Source: Straminergon stramineum
Taxonomy: Eukaryota > Streptophyta > Bryopsida > Hypnales > Calliergonaceae
Length of the DNA: 64,000 nt
Reading direction: 5' to 3'
NCBI GenBank assembly: GCA_963920665.1
Contig: OY987266.1
Span: 25,222,248 to 25,286,247 of the forward strand
The position numbers were made by a program, and so were the translations under genes. Shown piece after piece: positions 1-10,991 of the stretch; within the stretch, counting starts at the first letter, position 1; each line of letters starts with the position of its first letter. The notes below the pieces were generated by a model. It worked only from the letters and a program-made list of their open reading frames with translations. It did not search any database and was not told the DNA's origin.

Positions 1-13
1 ACACCTCTAACAT

Positions 14-70
14 AATTTAGCCCACAATGGACTTGCCTCCATATGGTATGGAATGGGGTAGTTTACCTTA
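14..70. repeat. Conserved terminal fragment of a dispersed repeat
   Basis: This ~57-bp stretch begins near TTTAGCCCACAATGG and ends GGGGTAGTTTACCTTA. A close copy in the same orientation lies at 51190-51247. The abrupt end in ACCT followed by TA resembles the ends of the TA-flanked MITEs in this window (ACTACCT, then TA). It is probably one terminus of a mobile element whose other end I could not find. Confidence 0.45.
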
Positions 71-1887
71 CGTTAGGGGAAAAAGACAAAAAAAAGTGGA
101 TGGAATTGTCAAAATCATCTCTATGAAATATGAGATTTGCCAATATTTGGATGAAGTTTCCTATACTTAAGAGTCATGTTGTGGATTCGATGAGTGAAAG
201 ATGGATGATCACAATTGAAGGATTTGTCTAACCTACTTGCATTCTATGGGGGTGTCATCCTCAAAACTTCCATCTTATGTCACTCATCTCAATCATCTTC
301 CATGCCTTGATCTCTCATTGTAGTCTAGCAATTGGAGGTCAAAACTGATTCAATTAATTATTGGTAAAAAACCAACACGTAGGTTATGTTGGTAAGGTAA
401 TTACACTAGCATGCTTTTGAATAACAACAATTTAGCATTGTTTCTATAATTAAATTGATTGATTTTTGTTGGGTCTTGTCAAATTTCAAAAGAGTTTTCT
501 AGATTTCTGTTCTCAAGTATTTTGTGGACATTATATGAATAAAGTATGAATTTCAAAGTGTTGAAAATAAGTTCATGCAAAAGTGACCCTCCACTCTCAC
601 AAATAGAGGTAGTACATTTTAGGCAAGAGTATGTAGGGGTGCTTTTGGATAGTAGTTATAATAATGTTACCTTACTTAATTATATAATTATATAAAATTT
701 CATTGAAAGAAATTCATGGTTGAAGTCAACATATTCTAGATGACATTTAGTATTTTCTATAACATGCAAACACGAATTGGCAACAAGTTTTCATGTCACA
801 AAACATACTCTTGTCACTTAGGATATGTTGACCCTAATACAATTTCTTCTAGTTCTAGATTATAAGGTACACTATGAATATGAGAGTGTACATGATGGTA
901 TAAAAGCATCATCAATGCAATATGCCAAACATCCCAACAAACTAACTCCAAATGTTCAAGGTCTTTTTTTATCTTCTTTAAGTTTGCTTTTGTTGTGTAC
1001 AAACACATTGTGCCAAGATCATGTAATGCCAACATGTATCAAATATGAATAAACAACAATTATAGTGATGCAACCATTACTTTGAAAGTGCCTAAGCATT
1101 ATCATTCCTACATCCAAGAACATGAATGAGGTGAAGCTCACCTCTAATAAACACTAATGTGTCAAGATGTGAATACACCTTGCATGGAATTCCATGGAGT
1201 GGTTTACCAAACAATGTACAACCCTTGGTGCAACACAAGGCCTCACAATGACTATAATACTTTAGTTTGCATGTAGATATAGACAAATTCATCACTCCAT
1301 TTTGAAGATCGTTAGTTACTTTGCATTTAAAAAATAAAATAAAATCCTTGGTTTACCTTCCTTCTATTGAATATGTGATTGTTTGAATCAACTAAATTAA
1401 TTCAAACCCTTTTTGACATTGAGAACATGCTCTCCCACTAGTAGAAACATGGGTTGCATAGACTTGAGATACATGCCCCCAAAGACCTACAACTAGTCTA
1501 GTTGGTCATGTCGTCTTCTTGTGGGTCTCTTTTTTAGTTTACACAACCCATATTCTTACTAAATAGTGCAGATCCTCGGATTCTCAATTTCATTACACTT
1601 GAAGGATGGAAAATTCAGAGTTATGTCTTCATCTTGCACAAATGAAGAAAGATCAATTTTTGATGACAAAATGAACCTCATTGATCAAGCTCTTGTCAAT
1701 TGTTTCCAAGTAAGGTAGGAGGTTTATAAATATCTCAAGCTCTAAATGTAATGTGTCTTCTATCTAGAAATGAGTGATATGTTTCTTGAAATATCTTATT
1801 ATTGTCATTGATGAGGTAGGTAGGCTTAAATTGACCTCCTAAATTATAAACCTCCTTCATTAAAAAGTAATCCCCAATGTGATTTTC
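71..1887. other. AT-rich intergenic DNA, no gene seen
   Basis: Open frames here are short and lack protein-like composition. A lone CACTAGTAGAAA at 1436-1447 matches the terminal motif of plant CACTA elements, but I could not find a matching opposite end. Confidence 0.5.
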
Positions 1888-1891
1888 TTAA

Positions 1892-2806
1892 CCCCCTAAG
1901 GACCAAGGCCTTTTTTTGCAAAAAACACACTAAAAACTGCCATTTCTATGGCAAAGAGTAAAAAAAATTGAAAATCATATTTTTTTTGAAAATCTAACCT
2001 TTGGATCTTATAACTAATTAATATGGAAATATCTGGAAAAAATTTCAATTTTTTTTATTGCATAGATTGCAAGATATCTGCATTGAAAGTGAATAAAACA
2101 AGTTTTTCAGCACATTGCAAGACTAGATTATTTGACTTTGAACCTTCTTAACTTTAATTTTTTCACTACAGATTTTGAGCTTTGAATCTTTGTGGTGGAA
2201 AATTAAGTTGAGAGTCTAGGGAAAAAAAATCATTTTTATTCTTTAAAAAATTGTTAAATAGAAGTAGGATTGGTAGAAGATAGAAAGAAAATCTAAATTA
2301 TTAATATCTCTAAGATGGAATTGAAATGCACTTATCCCAATGGTTAGATTGTTCTATTAGGTGAATTAAATCATGCGGACCTTTTCTTTTTTTTAAATTG
2401 TAAAAATTGCATTAAAAAATGAATTGTACGTACAAATTATTTTTTTAAGAAGATAATCTAATTGCCCCCAAAACAAGAGTGTCCATAACTTTCTCATAAC
2501 AAATCCAATGGAATGAATCAAATCTTTCCATGTAGACAAAAATATAATACATGAGAAAAAAAAATGAAAAAAAATTCAAAATTCAAATTTTGGAATTTTT
2601 TTCAATGCCCCTTGTCCCCTATTTTGAGCTTATTTGGGCATAACTTTTGTTCCCAATCACCAAATGAAAAAAAATTATATTCCCACAAAGCTAATCAATT
2701 TTTTTTATCTCCATAAAAAATTTCAAAAAATCAAGACAAAAGTTGAGACCATAGGTACCTACCCGAAATCCCATTTGTCCCCTAAGGGACAATGGTCCTC
2801 TAGGGG
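1892..2806. mobile_element. TTAA-flanked MITE, family B copy 1
   Basis: The element begins CCCCCTAAGGACCAAGG after TTAA (1888-1891) and ends GGTCCTCTAGGGG before TTGA (2807-2810, a one-base change from TTAA). Internal sequence resembles the copies at 48824-49386 (opposite orientation), 51434-52652 and 63358-63941. All share a terminal passage about accepting 'ACCTACCC' followed by the inverted end. No coding sequence is visible. TTAA target sites and C-rich inverted ends fit the piggyBac superfamily; that assignment is inference. Confidence 0.65.
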
Positions 2807-2810
2807 TTGA

Positions 2811-4006
2811 GTTGCTCAAGTTCCTATTCTAAAAACATTGTTAAAGGTAATTATGTTTGTACTTGGTGTCAGAGAATGTTGTTATCAAGAGTCTTAGGCA
2901 CAAATTTAGACCTACCTTTGAATTGTATTCACATTGCAAACATCACCCCTAACACTAAGTACAAACACACCTCAATCGTGCCAAGCTACTTGTATTTGTT
3001 GGGCTTTGTGTTTTGCCCCTAGCAATGAAATTTTATTTTATTTAAGAAAGGAAAATAAATAGGAAAAAGGGAAAAAGAAAAAAAAAGAAGGAAATAAACT
3101 CTTCTGAATGGGTCCCAAAGTCTCGCAAGAACTGATGGAATTGGTAAAAAAACCAGTTGCAATTTGAAAACATCTATAAAAAAACAGTGGAAAAAAACAA
3201 AAAACAAAACATCGATTTTGAATGGGAAATAGAGAAAATAACCGGACTATGCACTTGAAAAAACGGTTCAATTCGGGAATTGAAGGAAAATAGCCGGCAA
3301 AACTCAAAAACTTCCCGAACGCTGATGGGTCCCAGAAATTCCCTGGTCTAATTCTCCCTCCTATATTTCCGGTAGCCAGCACGGAAATTCTTTTGGGTAA
3401 ACTTTTATCTAAATTGAGCCCCATTTAATTATGGACTGCCTGATTGCCACGTAACTTACTAGTAACTTAATCCAATAACGTCAGTTCCGAGTTCCGACAG
3501 TTGGGGATGCAGTGATACAGTCATGAGTCACCACTCATCCGTAACTTCAGTTAACTTACTAGTTACTACTGTACCACGACCCCCGCCACGGCGATGAGTG
3601 AAAGGAACCTTCATTTGGAAATTGGAAAGCAGTCTCAAAATCTACCATTTTTTATTTTATTTTTGGACACAATTAAAGGAGAGAAATCTACCATTTCTCT
3701 ATTCAGCCTAAATAGAGAGCCGGACCGGGCAGTTGGGCACAGAAATAATAAGATAAAGCTGAAGAATGAACTTTAGGGCACCCCTAGATTTGCCTCATTC
3801 TTCAGCCTAGATCACGCATGGCTACTTTCTAACCCCCAAAAGGAAAGGACAGAGTCTAGTACAGACTACTTACATGGTCCATTTAGAATGATAGAAATCA
3901 TATAATTGTTGGATTATGTGGTGTATTTTTTTCTTTTAGTTTAGATGAACAATTGATGAAAGGTATTCATTGGACACTTTGAGTCTTCTATGACAATTGT
4001 ACAAGG
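2811..4006. other. Gene-free stretch
   Basis: An A/G-rich low-complexity tract lies at about 3040-3210. The part from 3420 to 3780 has higher GC and is less repetitive. I see no recognisable gene or RNA. Confidence 0.4.
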
Positions 4007-4010
4007 TTAA

Positions 4011-4285
4011 TCCATAAATAACATGGTGTGGACGTTTTTTGTCCGATGAATGACGAGGAATTCTCTTGAGTAGGATAGAAGTGTAACTATTCATCCTCAT
4101 AATTAGGTGTGGAAAGGGGAAAAACATAAGTGTAACTATTCATCCTCAGAATGAGGGGTGGAAAGGGGAGATCTTCTACGATAGTTTGATTCCTAATGAA
4201 TATTTTTGGTTTTTTAAAAGTAGATGATGTGTCACACAATGCCAAAACAAATGATTTCCACGATGCCCAACCTGGCTTTCAAGGG
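4011..4285. mobile_element. TTAA-flanked MITE, family F copy 1
   Basis: It lies between TTAA at 4007-4010 and TTAA at 4286-4289 and ends CTTTCAAGGG. It matches 8505-8719 over most of its length, for example in ACTATTCATCCT and in AGATCTTCTA shortly before the end. A short internal duplication of the ACTATTCATCCTC segment is present at about 4085 and 4135. It is non-coding. Confidence 0.55.
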
Positions 4286-4289
4286 TTAA

Positions 4290-5529
4290 GCCATTGTTCT
4301 AGGGTGCTATTCCCAAGGTTGTCAAATTTTATGGTAATTTTTTGGGAAGGGGAGGGAATGGACTATTTTTTTAGGAATATAGTCAATTTATTTCATTGTG
4401 GGTTTTTAAGGGAAAAAGTTATGCCCTCCTAAGCACAAAATATTTGACTCCGGAAAACAAAAAAAATCCAACAAAAATTATATTTATGTTTGCATAGAAA
4501 GGTTTTTATTCATTCCATTTGGATCAATGAGGTGAAAGATATCGGAACTTGTCTTGTTTTGTGGGCAATCTAGAGGCATATTCATAAAAGGATACTATGT
4601 AATATTTGTCTTTGAACTCAATTTTTACAAATTTGTTACAACCAAAAGATCCATTGGACATAGAATGTTTCTTATAACAATCTCACCAGGGTTCCTACAT
4701 TTTCAACTCAATTCCCTACTATAAAGATTGAAACCTCAAAACTTTGTAGTGCAAAATTTTTAGTTGAGGGGATTCAAAAGTTTGAAAAATCCTAGTGTTG
4801 CAATGTGAATAAAAGTACCTTCTTTTCACTTTGAATACTAATGTTTTAAAATGCATATGGTCAATGTGTCTAACTTTTTTTCTCTATACATTCTTCTCAT
4901 ACTATTTTCATGCTAGATTCTATGATTGGATAAGCAAAAATTGTAGTTTGTTTTATTGTAGCTTTTTTCTCTAATAATCAGAGTTTTCCTTATTTTTTCA
5001 GTAAAATTTAAGGGTGTAAATTGTTTTTCATTTGTTTTGAAGCATTTGGAAAGTTGGTAATGGACCTTGTCAAGTGCAAAATGGAATTTCTCTACTATAA
5101 TTATAGAATAGAACATTGATGAATTATTACAATGCCCATTATAATTAATAAAAAATAATAAAAATCAGTAAGGTCTAAATTTTTGCCTTCTTTTTATAAA
5201 TCTACACATATAAAAATATTTAGTACTTTAAACACATATAATAAACAATCTTGCGTTTGCCAAAAATGAATTACTTAAATTTTTAATTCACTTTATTTTT
5301 CCTTCTCAATGTACAATATCACTTCACAAAATATCATTAAAAATAAATGAAATAAAAACTCTTAAAGTGTACACTCACATACTCGAACTCATGTCAAATG
5401 TCTTTAGAAGCGTGACACATGTAAATTGTCCAATTAGATAAGCATATGATAGGGCGGATTCCTATGGTACCCCAAAAACATGCAATTAGGGAGTTTGGTG
5501 AGTGTTCTTGGAACGTGTATGGAATCAGT
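4290..5529. other. AT-rich gene-free stretch
   Basis: No coding signal. The last part, 5451-5525, is repeated at 6731-6814 on the other side of two TTAA elements. Confidence 0.4.
5451..5525. repeat. Direct repeat flanking a MITE pair, left copy
   Basis: It contains CGGATTCCTATGGTACC and GCAATTAGGGAGTTTGGTGAG. The right copy at 6731-6814 has the same order of motifs (CGCATTCCTAAGGTACC, GCAATTAGGGAGTTCGGTGAG). The two copies bracket the tandem elements at 5534-6723. Confidence 0.55.
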
Positions 5530-5533
5530 TTAA

Positions 5534-6124
5534 CCCCTAAAGGACCATAAGGCCACCACATGGCTTTTGCAACTACATTTGTAGAAAATTTGGAATGTGA
5601 ACCTCATCAATAGTTTGTGACTGACAAAGAGCCCCTAAATGATTTTTTTTTTTAATCCATCAATACAATCCAATTGAGAAATGATTGAGTGGGTGATTTT
5701 TGGTGAATTTTTGAGAATAGGAAAAGTCATCTGGGCTATCAATTCATGTGCTCGTATATTTTTTTCCACACCTCAAAATGATTTGAAAAAATTACACATC
5801 TAAATCATGATGACATATACTTGTGGAAAAAAATCAGAGTTTTTGGATCACTTTTGAGCATTCTGATTTCAACGTTCCAATTTCAGAACATGTACAAAGT
5901 TCCCTTGCCTTGGATATCTTTCATCAATTTTGTCAACACTGGCATTTTCTCAAAATTTGTGTGATTTTGTTGATCTTTTTTTCATAGGAAAGCTACATAA
6001 GTCTTCTTTCATTTCAACGGTGGTGATCATCAAAATCATATCACACATTTGAGAAATTATGCTTGTTACAAGAACTAGTCAAGAAAACAAGAGCTTTGTT
6101 CAAACACCCCCGGTCGTTTAGGGG
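5534..6124. mobile_element. TTAA-flanked MITE, family C copy 1
   Basis: It starts CCCCTAAAGGACCATAAGG after TTAA (5530-5533) and ends GGTCGTTTAGGGG before TTAA (6125-6128). The inverted ends are nearly perfect. It is 591 bp long, non-coding, and very similar to the adjacent copy 2 in the same orientation. Confidence 0.75.
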
Positions 6125-6128
6125 TTAA

Positions 6129-6723
6129 CCCCTAAAGGACCATAAGGCCACCACATGGCTTTTGCAACTACATTTGTAGAAAATTTGGAATGTGAACCTT
6201 ACTAATAGTCTATGACCAACAAAGAGACCCTCAATGATTTTTTTTACTGAATCCATTAGTACAATCCGATCGAGAAATGATTGAGTGAGCGATTTTTGGT
6301 GAATTTTTTGAGAATAGGAAAAGTACTATGGGCTTTCACTTCACGTGCTCATATATTTTTTTCCACACCTCAAAATGATTTGAAAAAAATTACACATCTA
6401 AGTCATGATGATATGTACTTGTGGAAAAAAAATCAGAGTTTTTAGATCACTTTTGAGCATTCCGATTTCAACATTCCAATTTCAGCACATGTGCAAAGTT
6501 ATGCAGAATTGGATATCTTACATCAATTTTGTCAACGGTGTCATTTTCTCAAAAATTGTGCGATTTTGATGATCTTTTTTTCTTAGGAAAGCTATGTAAG
6601 TCTTCTTTCATTTCAATGGTGGAAATCATCAAAATTGTATCATGCATTTGAGAAATTATGCTTATTACAAGAGCTAGTCAAGAAAACAAGAGCTTTGCTC
6701 AAACACCCCCGGTCCTTTAGGGG
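6129..6723. mobile_element. TTAA-flanked MITE, family C copy 2 (tandem)
   Basis: It starts CCCCTAAAGGACCATAAGG directly after the TTAA at 6125-6128, which it shares with copy 1. It ends GGTCCTTTAGGGG before TTAA (6724-6727). It is 595 bp and a head-to-tail neighbour of copy 1. Confidence 0.75.
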
Positions 6724-6730
6724 TTAACTT

Positions 6731-6814
6731 AGGCAGGACGCATTCCTAAGGTACCCACAGAATGTGCAATTAGGGAGTTCGGTGAGTGTTACTGGCCAAG
6801 TGAGTATGGAAACG
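6731..6814. repeat. Direct repeat flanking a MITE pair, right copy
   Basis: This is a diverged copy of 5451-5525. Together with the shared TTAA it implies that the MITE pair arose by local duplication or by insertion into a pre-existing repeat. Confidence 0.5.
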
Positions 6815-6815
6815 G

Positions 6816-7922
6816 TTAGGCAATACTGTAATAATAACTTCAGTTGGAAGCAAGCCAGGCTTGCCAGCCTTTTTCTTTTCATAACGGCTCCTCCAATTTG
6901 AAAGGATAAGTTATCTGTTTTCTGTTTCGGGACATTTTTTGTACAAAAAGTTACCTACTTTGATTGAGCATTCCCTTGGCGAAGATTTTGCATGGCAGCC
7001 ACTCAGATTGTCAAACAGTAAGAAATGAAAAAATAAAATAAAAAATAAAAAATACTACTGTAGTTTGTCAGTTTTTTTGTACCTGTACATCATAGAAAAA
7101 GGGGGGAAAGTTCCGAATTTCGGCACAGACGGAAGTTAATTTATTTGGGTGATTGGGACCATGAATTTATTTATTTTAAATGACGAATCCCAAGGTCGGT
7201 GACAATCAAATGATCTCACTTCTTGTAAATAGTTGGGAGGCCGTAGGGCTAAGGTAGCTCTTTCAAAATTAGAGAAGCTCCAGCTGCATCTTTCCCCACC
7301 ACCACCACGAATCAAGCTAGAATTTTGATGAAGATTTAAACGAATTGGAGGACGGTTTATTTTTAGTTTTTGTTGCCATAGTGAGTTACTGTACAAATCG
7401 GTACTTTCTGGCTTTCTGCAACACTGAACAGAGACACCTGCTATTTTGCACCTACCTTTATTACCACGGTCAAGTTAAACTTAACTAAAGTTGCCTCATC
7501 ACCGACCACTCCTGGTGGGTTAATAATAAGGTTTAGGGAATTGATTGCTATTGGCAGCTTCCCTATCCACCAGCAAAACCAGTTCCCAATTCTGGACATT
7601 GGAATCAGACTTTGAATGACAGCGATCGTTTAAAGGTTCCTTTACTTGTGTCAAAAATAAATAAAAAATGACAACGATCGCTCCCCTCATTGGTCATATT
7701 GGCCTAGTCAGTACCTCTTTGCTATTTTAGTGGAATGTAGTAGTGTCACAACGTCACATGGATTGAATGACTAGATTTCCAATTTTCTTAATCCGGAAAG
7801 GAGGAGATCCATCACCAAGGTGCTTTGCCAAAGATGATCTGATTTTTGGACTAATAGGTGCTTTTTTCACTATTGTACACAAATCTTAATCTTGAAAGTC
7901 ATCCATTGTCCATCTTTTGGCC
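6816..7922. other. Gene-free stretch
   Basis: Mixed-composition DNA with simple A-rich runs near 7030. No gene, RNA or further repeat recognised. Confidence 0.4.
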
Positions 7923-7926
7923 TTAA

Positions 7927-8500
7927 CCCCAAAACATAACGTCCAGATTCATCTCCAAAATTGATGATTTGAGAAAAATTATTATAAAGTGTTATTTGGA
8001 AGCATATTTTGGAATTGGTATAGAAATAAAAGTTGTAGATTTTGATTTGCAGATTCCATCTACATGATTAGATTTACCAATGCTATCACCAATTTTTTTC
8101 TATAAATTTAGAAAGAGAAATTCCAAAATTCCTTCAAATTTTGATTACAAGCAAAATATTATCATTTTTTGATTAAAATTTGTTGGATTGGATTTGAAAT
8201 GAGGTTCTCTCCACATAGTGATTTTTTGAAATTTTTGTGTTCTTCCTATCTATGACCTCATTTTGGCAAATCCAATTTTGAACTAGAGTCAATGCAATTT
8301 GACCACTTGACATACTTGAACATTGGTAATTTTAGAGAAATATGTACTCTAGTAACACCAAATCCAACCCTTAGATATGACAACAACTTGATAATGTATG
8401 TCCACAAATTAGAATAACTTTCATCCAAGTAGTTAGGAGGATGAAACTTGAGATTTAATCTATTCATCGTCCAAAAAATGGACGTTAGAGCATTTAGGGG
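7927..8500. mobile_element. TTAA-flanked MITE, family A copy 1
   Basis: It lies between TTAA 7923-7926 and TTAA 8501-8504, begins CCCCAAAACATAACGTCC and ends GAGCATTTAGGGG. It is 574 bp and matches, in reverse complement, the element at 45484-46059 (576 bp). The near-identical sizes support full-length copies. Non-coding. Confidence 0.7.
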
Positions 8501-8504
8501 TTAA

Positions 8505-8719
8505 ACATCGACATGGCCATTTTGTGGCTGATGGATGACAAAGAATTCTCATGTATAGGACAAAAGTGCAACTATTCATCCTTGGAGTTAGGGGTGGAAA
8601 GGGAAGATCTTCTATAGTAGTTTGACCTCCAATGCATATTTTTGTTTTTTTTAAAGTGGATGATGTCACATGGTTCCAAAAGCCATGATTTCTACAATCA
8701 CCAGTCCATCCTTTAAGGG
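8505..8719. mobile_element. TTAA-flanked MITE-like segment, family F copy 2
   Basis: It lies between the TTAA shared with the preceding element (8501-8504) and TTAA 8720-8723. It ends CCTTTAAGGG and is similar to 4011-4285. The left end lacks the C-rich start, so it may be truncated. Confidence 0.5.
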
Positions 8720-8723
8720 TTAA

Positions 8724-9526
8724 GTTTGCAACATTTCAGGATTAACCCCTCTAGCTCATTGGTTGTGTCCACTCTAAAACTATTCGAAAACATCATATCT
8801 TTAGACAATGGTATATTGCTTATTTGGAAGATTGAACCAATAATTATGCTCAAATCAATTTCTGGACAAATTTATAGATATTATGTAAGAGACCTTATTT
8901 GCACCATGTCACTATATTTGTTGCCTTATTAACTACTATGTACTAAAAGACTGGATTTGACTAAAGTCATATAGGAAGGCTTCTAAGTAGTTGTACAAAT
9001 TGGATTTCCTATCTAAGACACATTAGCTTCTGTCAATACAAAAGTTTTGAGATTCCAAAGCGGATTATGTTATGTAGTCTAAAGAGCCTTCGGCAAAGGG
9101 TGAGGGGTGAAATTTTTTCTTGTCTCCACTTGGGTTATAGATGTAAAATCCTACCTCTATTTCAAGTTGCTACTTTTATATATTGTATTTTTTTCCTATT
9201 TAATTTGGGTTCTCCAATTCCAAGTATGAATTCAAAAGTTCCAAATTTTATCATTTTTGTTCATGCAAACTCACCACACAAATTCCTATCCTTGTTATTT
9301 TCTATGTCGCTTCCCATCTTGACCTATCCATATAATCATGGGAAAAACTATGTGGGTCATTTGTATGTGCTCATACAACAAGAAAAAATAAAAATAAAAA
9401 TAAAAATTCTCTCAAGATATCAATTTTCAAAAATATTGGGAGTTTTTCAAGTAATTAGCTAAAAAAGATAGAAACAAACCCTATTGACTTCCTACTTTAG
9501 TTTTCAAGAATAAAAGAAGGAACCCA
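8724..9526. other. Gene-free stretch
   Basis: AT-rich, with an open plus-strand frame at 9067-9462 that has no recognisable motif and a low-complexity tail (AAAATAAAAATAAAAATA). I see nothing else. Confidence 0.35.
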
Positions 9527-9835
9527 TCAAGTTGGACGACCTTGCCACTCACTCTTGAAAATCCCACATTTTCGAGAAGCCCCATCAGCATCTCCATGTT
9601 GGGAAATATTAGTCAACATGTGCATCACCATGTCCCTTCTCAAAATTGTGGGTTGGGAGGTACATGGAAACATACTCTTAGACTCCACATTCAAGGCACT
9701 GTTCACTATTCCTTCTGCATGCCTTGACCAAACAAACTCTGGGGAAGCAACAAGACCCATACCTTGCTTCAAGGAGATTTTTGATTCCCCTTTGGCCTGC
9801 CCATGCCCATGCCCACTACTGTAAGTCAGTACCAA
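9527..9835 (-). pseudogene. Possible fragment of a PPR-type reading frame
   Basis: A 102-codon minus-strand frame contains FVWSRHAEG, and further on LTNISQHGDADGASRKCGIF. The second segment resembles the region near the C-terminus of plant pentatricopeptide-repeat proteins (typically LSNIYA..G.WDGAS.VR..M). The first could be a decayed VW(S/T).L..AC segment. No other PPR repeat is visible upstream or downstream, so at best this is a relic. It could be chance; a protein search is needed to decide. Confidence 0.2.
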
Positions 9836-10320
9836 GTACTAAGTGAGTGTCAGTCGTTTAATTACTGAGGGTTAATAGTAAGGGAGTCACTTCCTAGCCA
9901 ATCCAAGTCTCTGGAACCGGTCCTTCCGTGTACCCAGCAGCAGCCTGACGGACGTCTCCGGAGTCCGGACGCGCGAGGGCGAGTGCGTTTTATCGGTGCT
10001 CCGGAACTGGCAATCGAGTCCCCGCTTTCCCAGCAAAGGCGCACCACTTTGGTGCACCCCTCGCTAATAAAAGCCCGCAGCACGAATGATACGTTCCCGG
10101 TTTCACCGTACAAGACACACCAGTGAATGAGCAGGTGAAGAAGGGCCTCATTAATTAAAGGGAGGAGTCCGCCCGGAATAGGCCAGCGTCTCCGTCCCTC
10201 TTCCTGCATTGTAGTGTCTTCTGTCCGTCTGTCCCTCTGTCGGACCGGCGCGGTTGCTCCCACTTGAATTGCTTGTCATTTAACAACTGCCTGGCTTCAT
10301 TCACAAGCATGCGCACACAG

Positions 10321-10345
10321 CCCCAGCCCAGCCCAGCCCAGCCCG
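10321..10345. repeat. CCCAG-type microsatellite
   Basis: About five tandem copies of CCCAG/CCAGC lie in the GC-rich region upstream of the MYB gene, roughly 225 bp before its putative TATA box. Confidence 0.6.
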
Positions 10346-10569
10346 CCTAGCCCGCCCGGCCAGTCCGGCCCCCCCTTTTAATTTGCCCGGCTCATCATTA
10401 GCCCCGTCAGTCGAAGTGGAGGCTGCGTGTGTTTCTCGCGCCTTGTTGACTTGCCTGCAACGATTCGTCGCGGGTCAACTCGTGTTTCATGATACCAGCC
10501 ACTTGCTCCAGTTTGTTGTGCACAGTGCTCTGGGGGGGAGGTTCCGTGAGATCCTTGGGTACTACTCCG

Positions 10570-10580
10570 TATATATAAGG
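10570..10580 (+). promoter_or_regulatory. Putative TATA box of the MYB gene
   Basis: TATATATAAGG lies in a GC-rich promoter-like region 412 bp upstream of the MYB start codon. It is the only good TATA element in the right orientation there. It would place transcription start near 10600 and give a 5' leader of about 390 bp, assuming an unspliced leader. Confidence 0.5.
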
Positions 10581-10794
10581 CTGGCGCCGTTGCAGGTTTT
10601 CGTCTTGACGGTGCTGGCCGTTGTGAGTTGCTTGCAAGCAAGCGAGATTGCTTGCTCATGATTGTTGTGCGTGGCGTCAGTTAAGGTCAAACCGTTCGAG
10701 TCTGTGCTAGCTTGCTATATAGAGCTGTCAAGAGTTTTGATCCTTTAGGTGCTTATACTATTAAACTACTTAGGGATGTCTAGAATGCAGTTAG

Positions 10795-10824
10795 ATTGAC
10801 AGAGACTGACAGAGATTGACAGAG
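10795..10824 (+). repeat. Three 10-bp tandem repeats in the MYB leader
   Basis: ATTGACAGAG, ACTGACAGAG and ATTGACAGAG follow one another inside the presumed 5' untranslated region of the MYB gene. A role is unknown. Confidence 0.6.
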
Positions 10825-10991
10825 ACATATTGATGTCTTGGACCCAAACATATCAGAGTTCAGCAATGTGTTTCTGATTTCTGCACGTTTTACCGAGATT
10901 AGTGGAGATTGATGTGTTGGTGGACTGAGGGTGGACGCTGAGAGTGGGAGTATAACGTACTACTGCAGCATTAGTACTTAGTAGAAGCACG

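Noticed and set aside
3038..3424. 128-codon minus-strand open frame
   Set aside because: Its second half is the complement of an A/G-rich tract (Phe/Ser-rich product), and it has no motif or splice context.
9862..10263. 133-codon minus-strand open frame upstream of the MYB gene
   Set aside because: It lies in a GC-rich promoter-like region where long frames arise by chance, and it has no recognisable domain.
10285..10310. Resemblance of GGCTTCATTC to the miR166 core
   Set aside because: Only about ten bases match and no star sequence or foldback was seen nearby.
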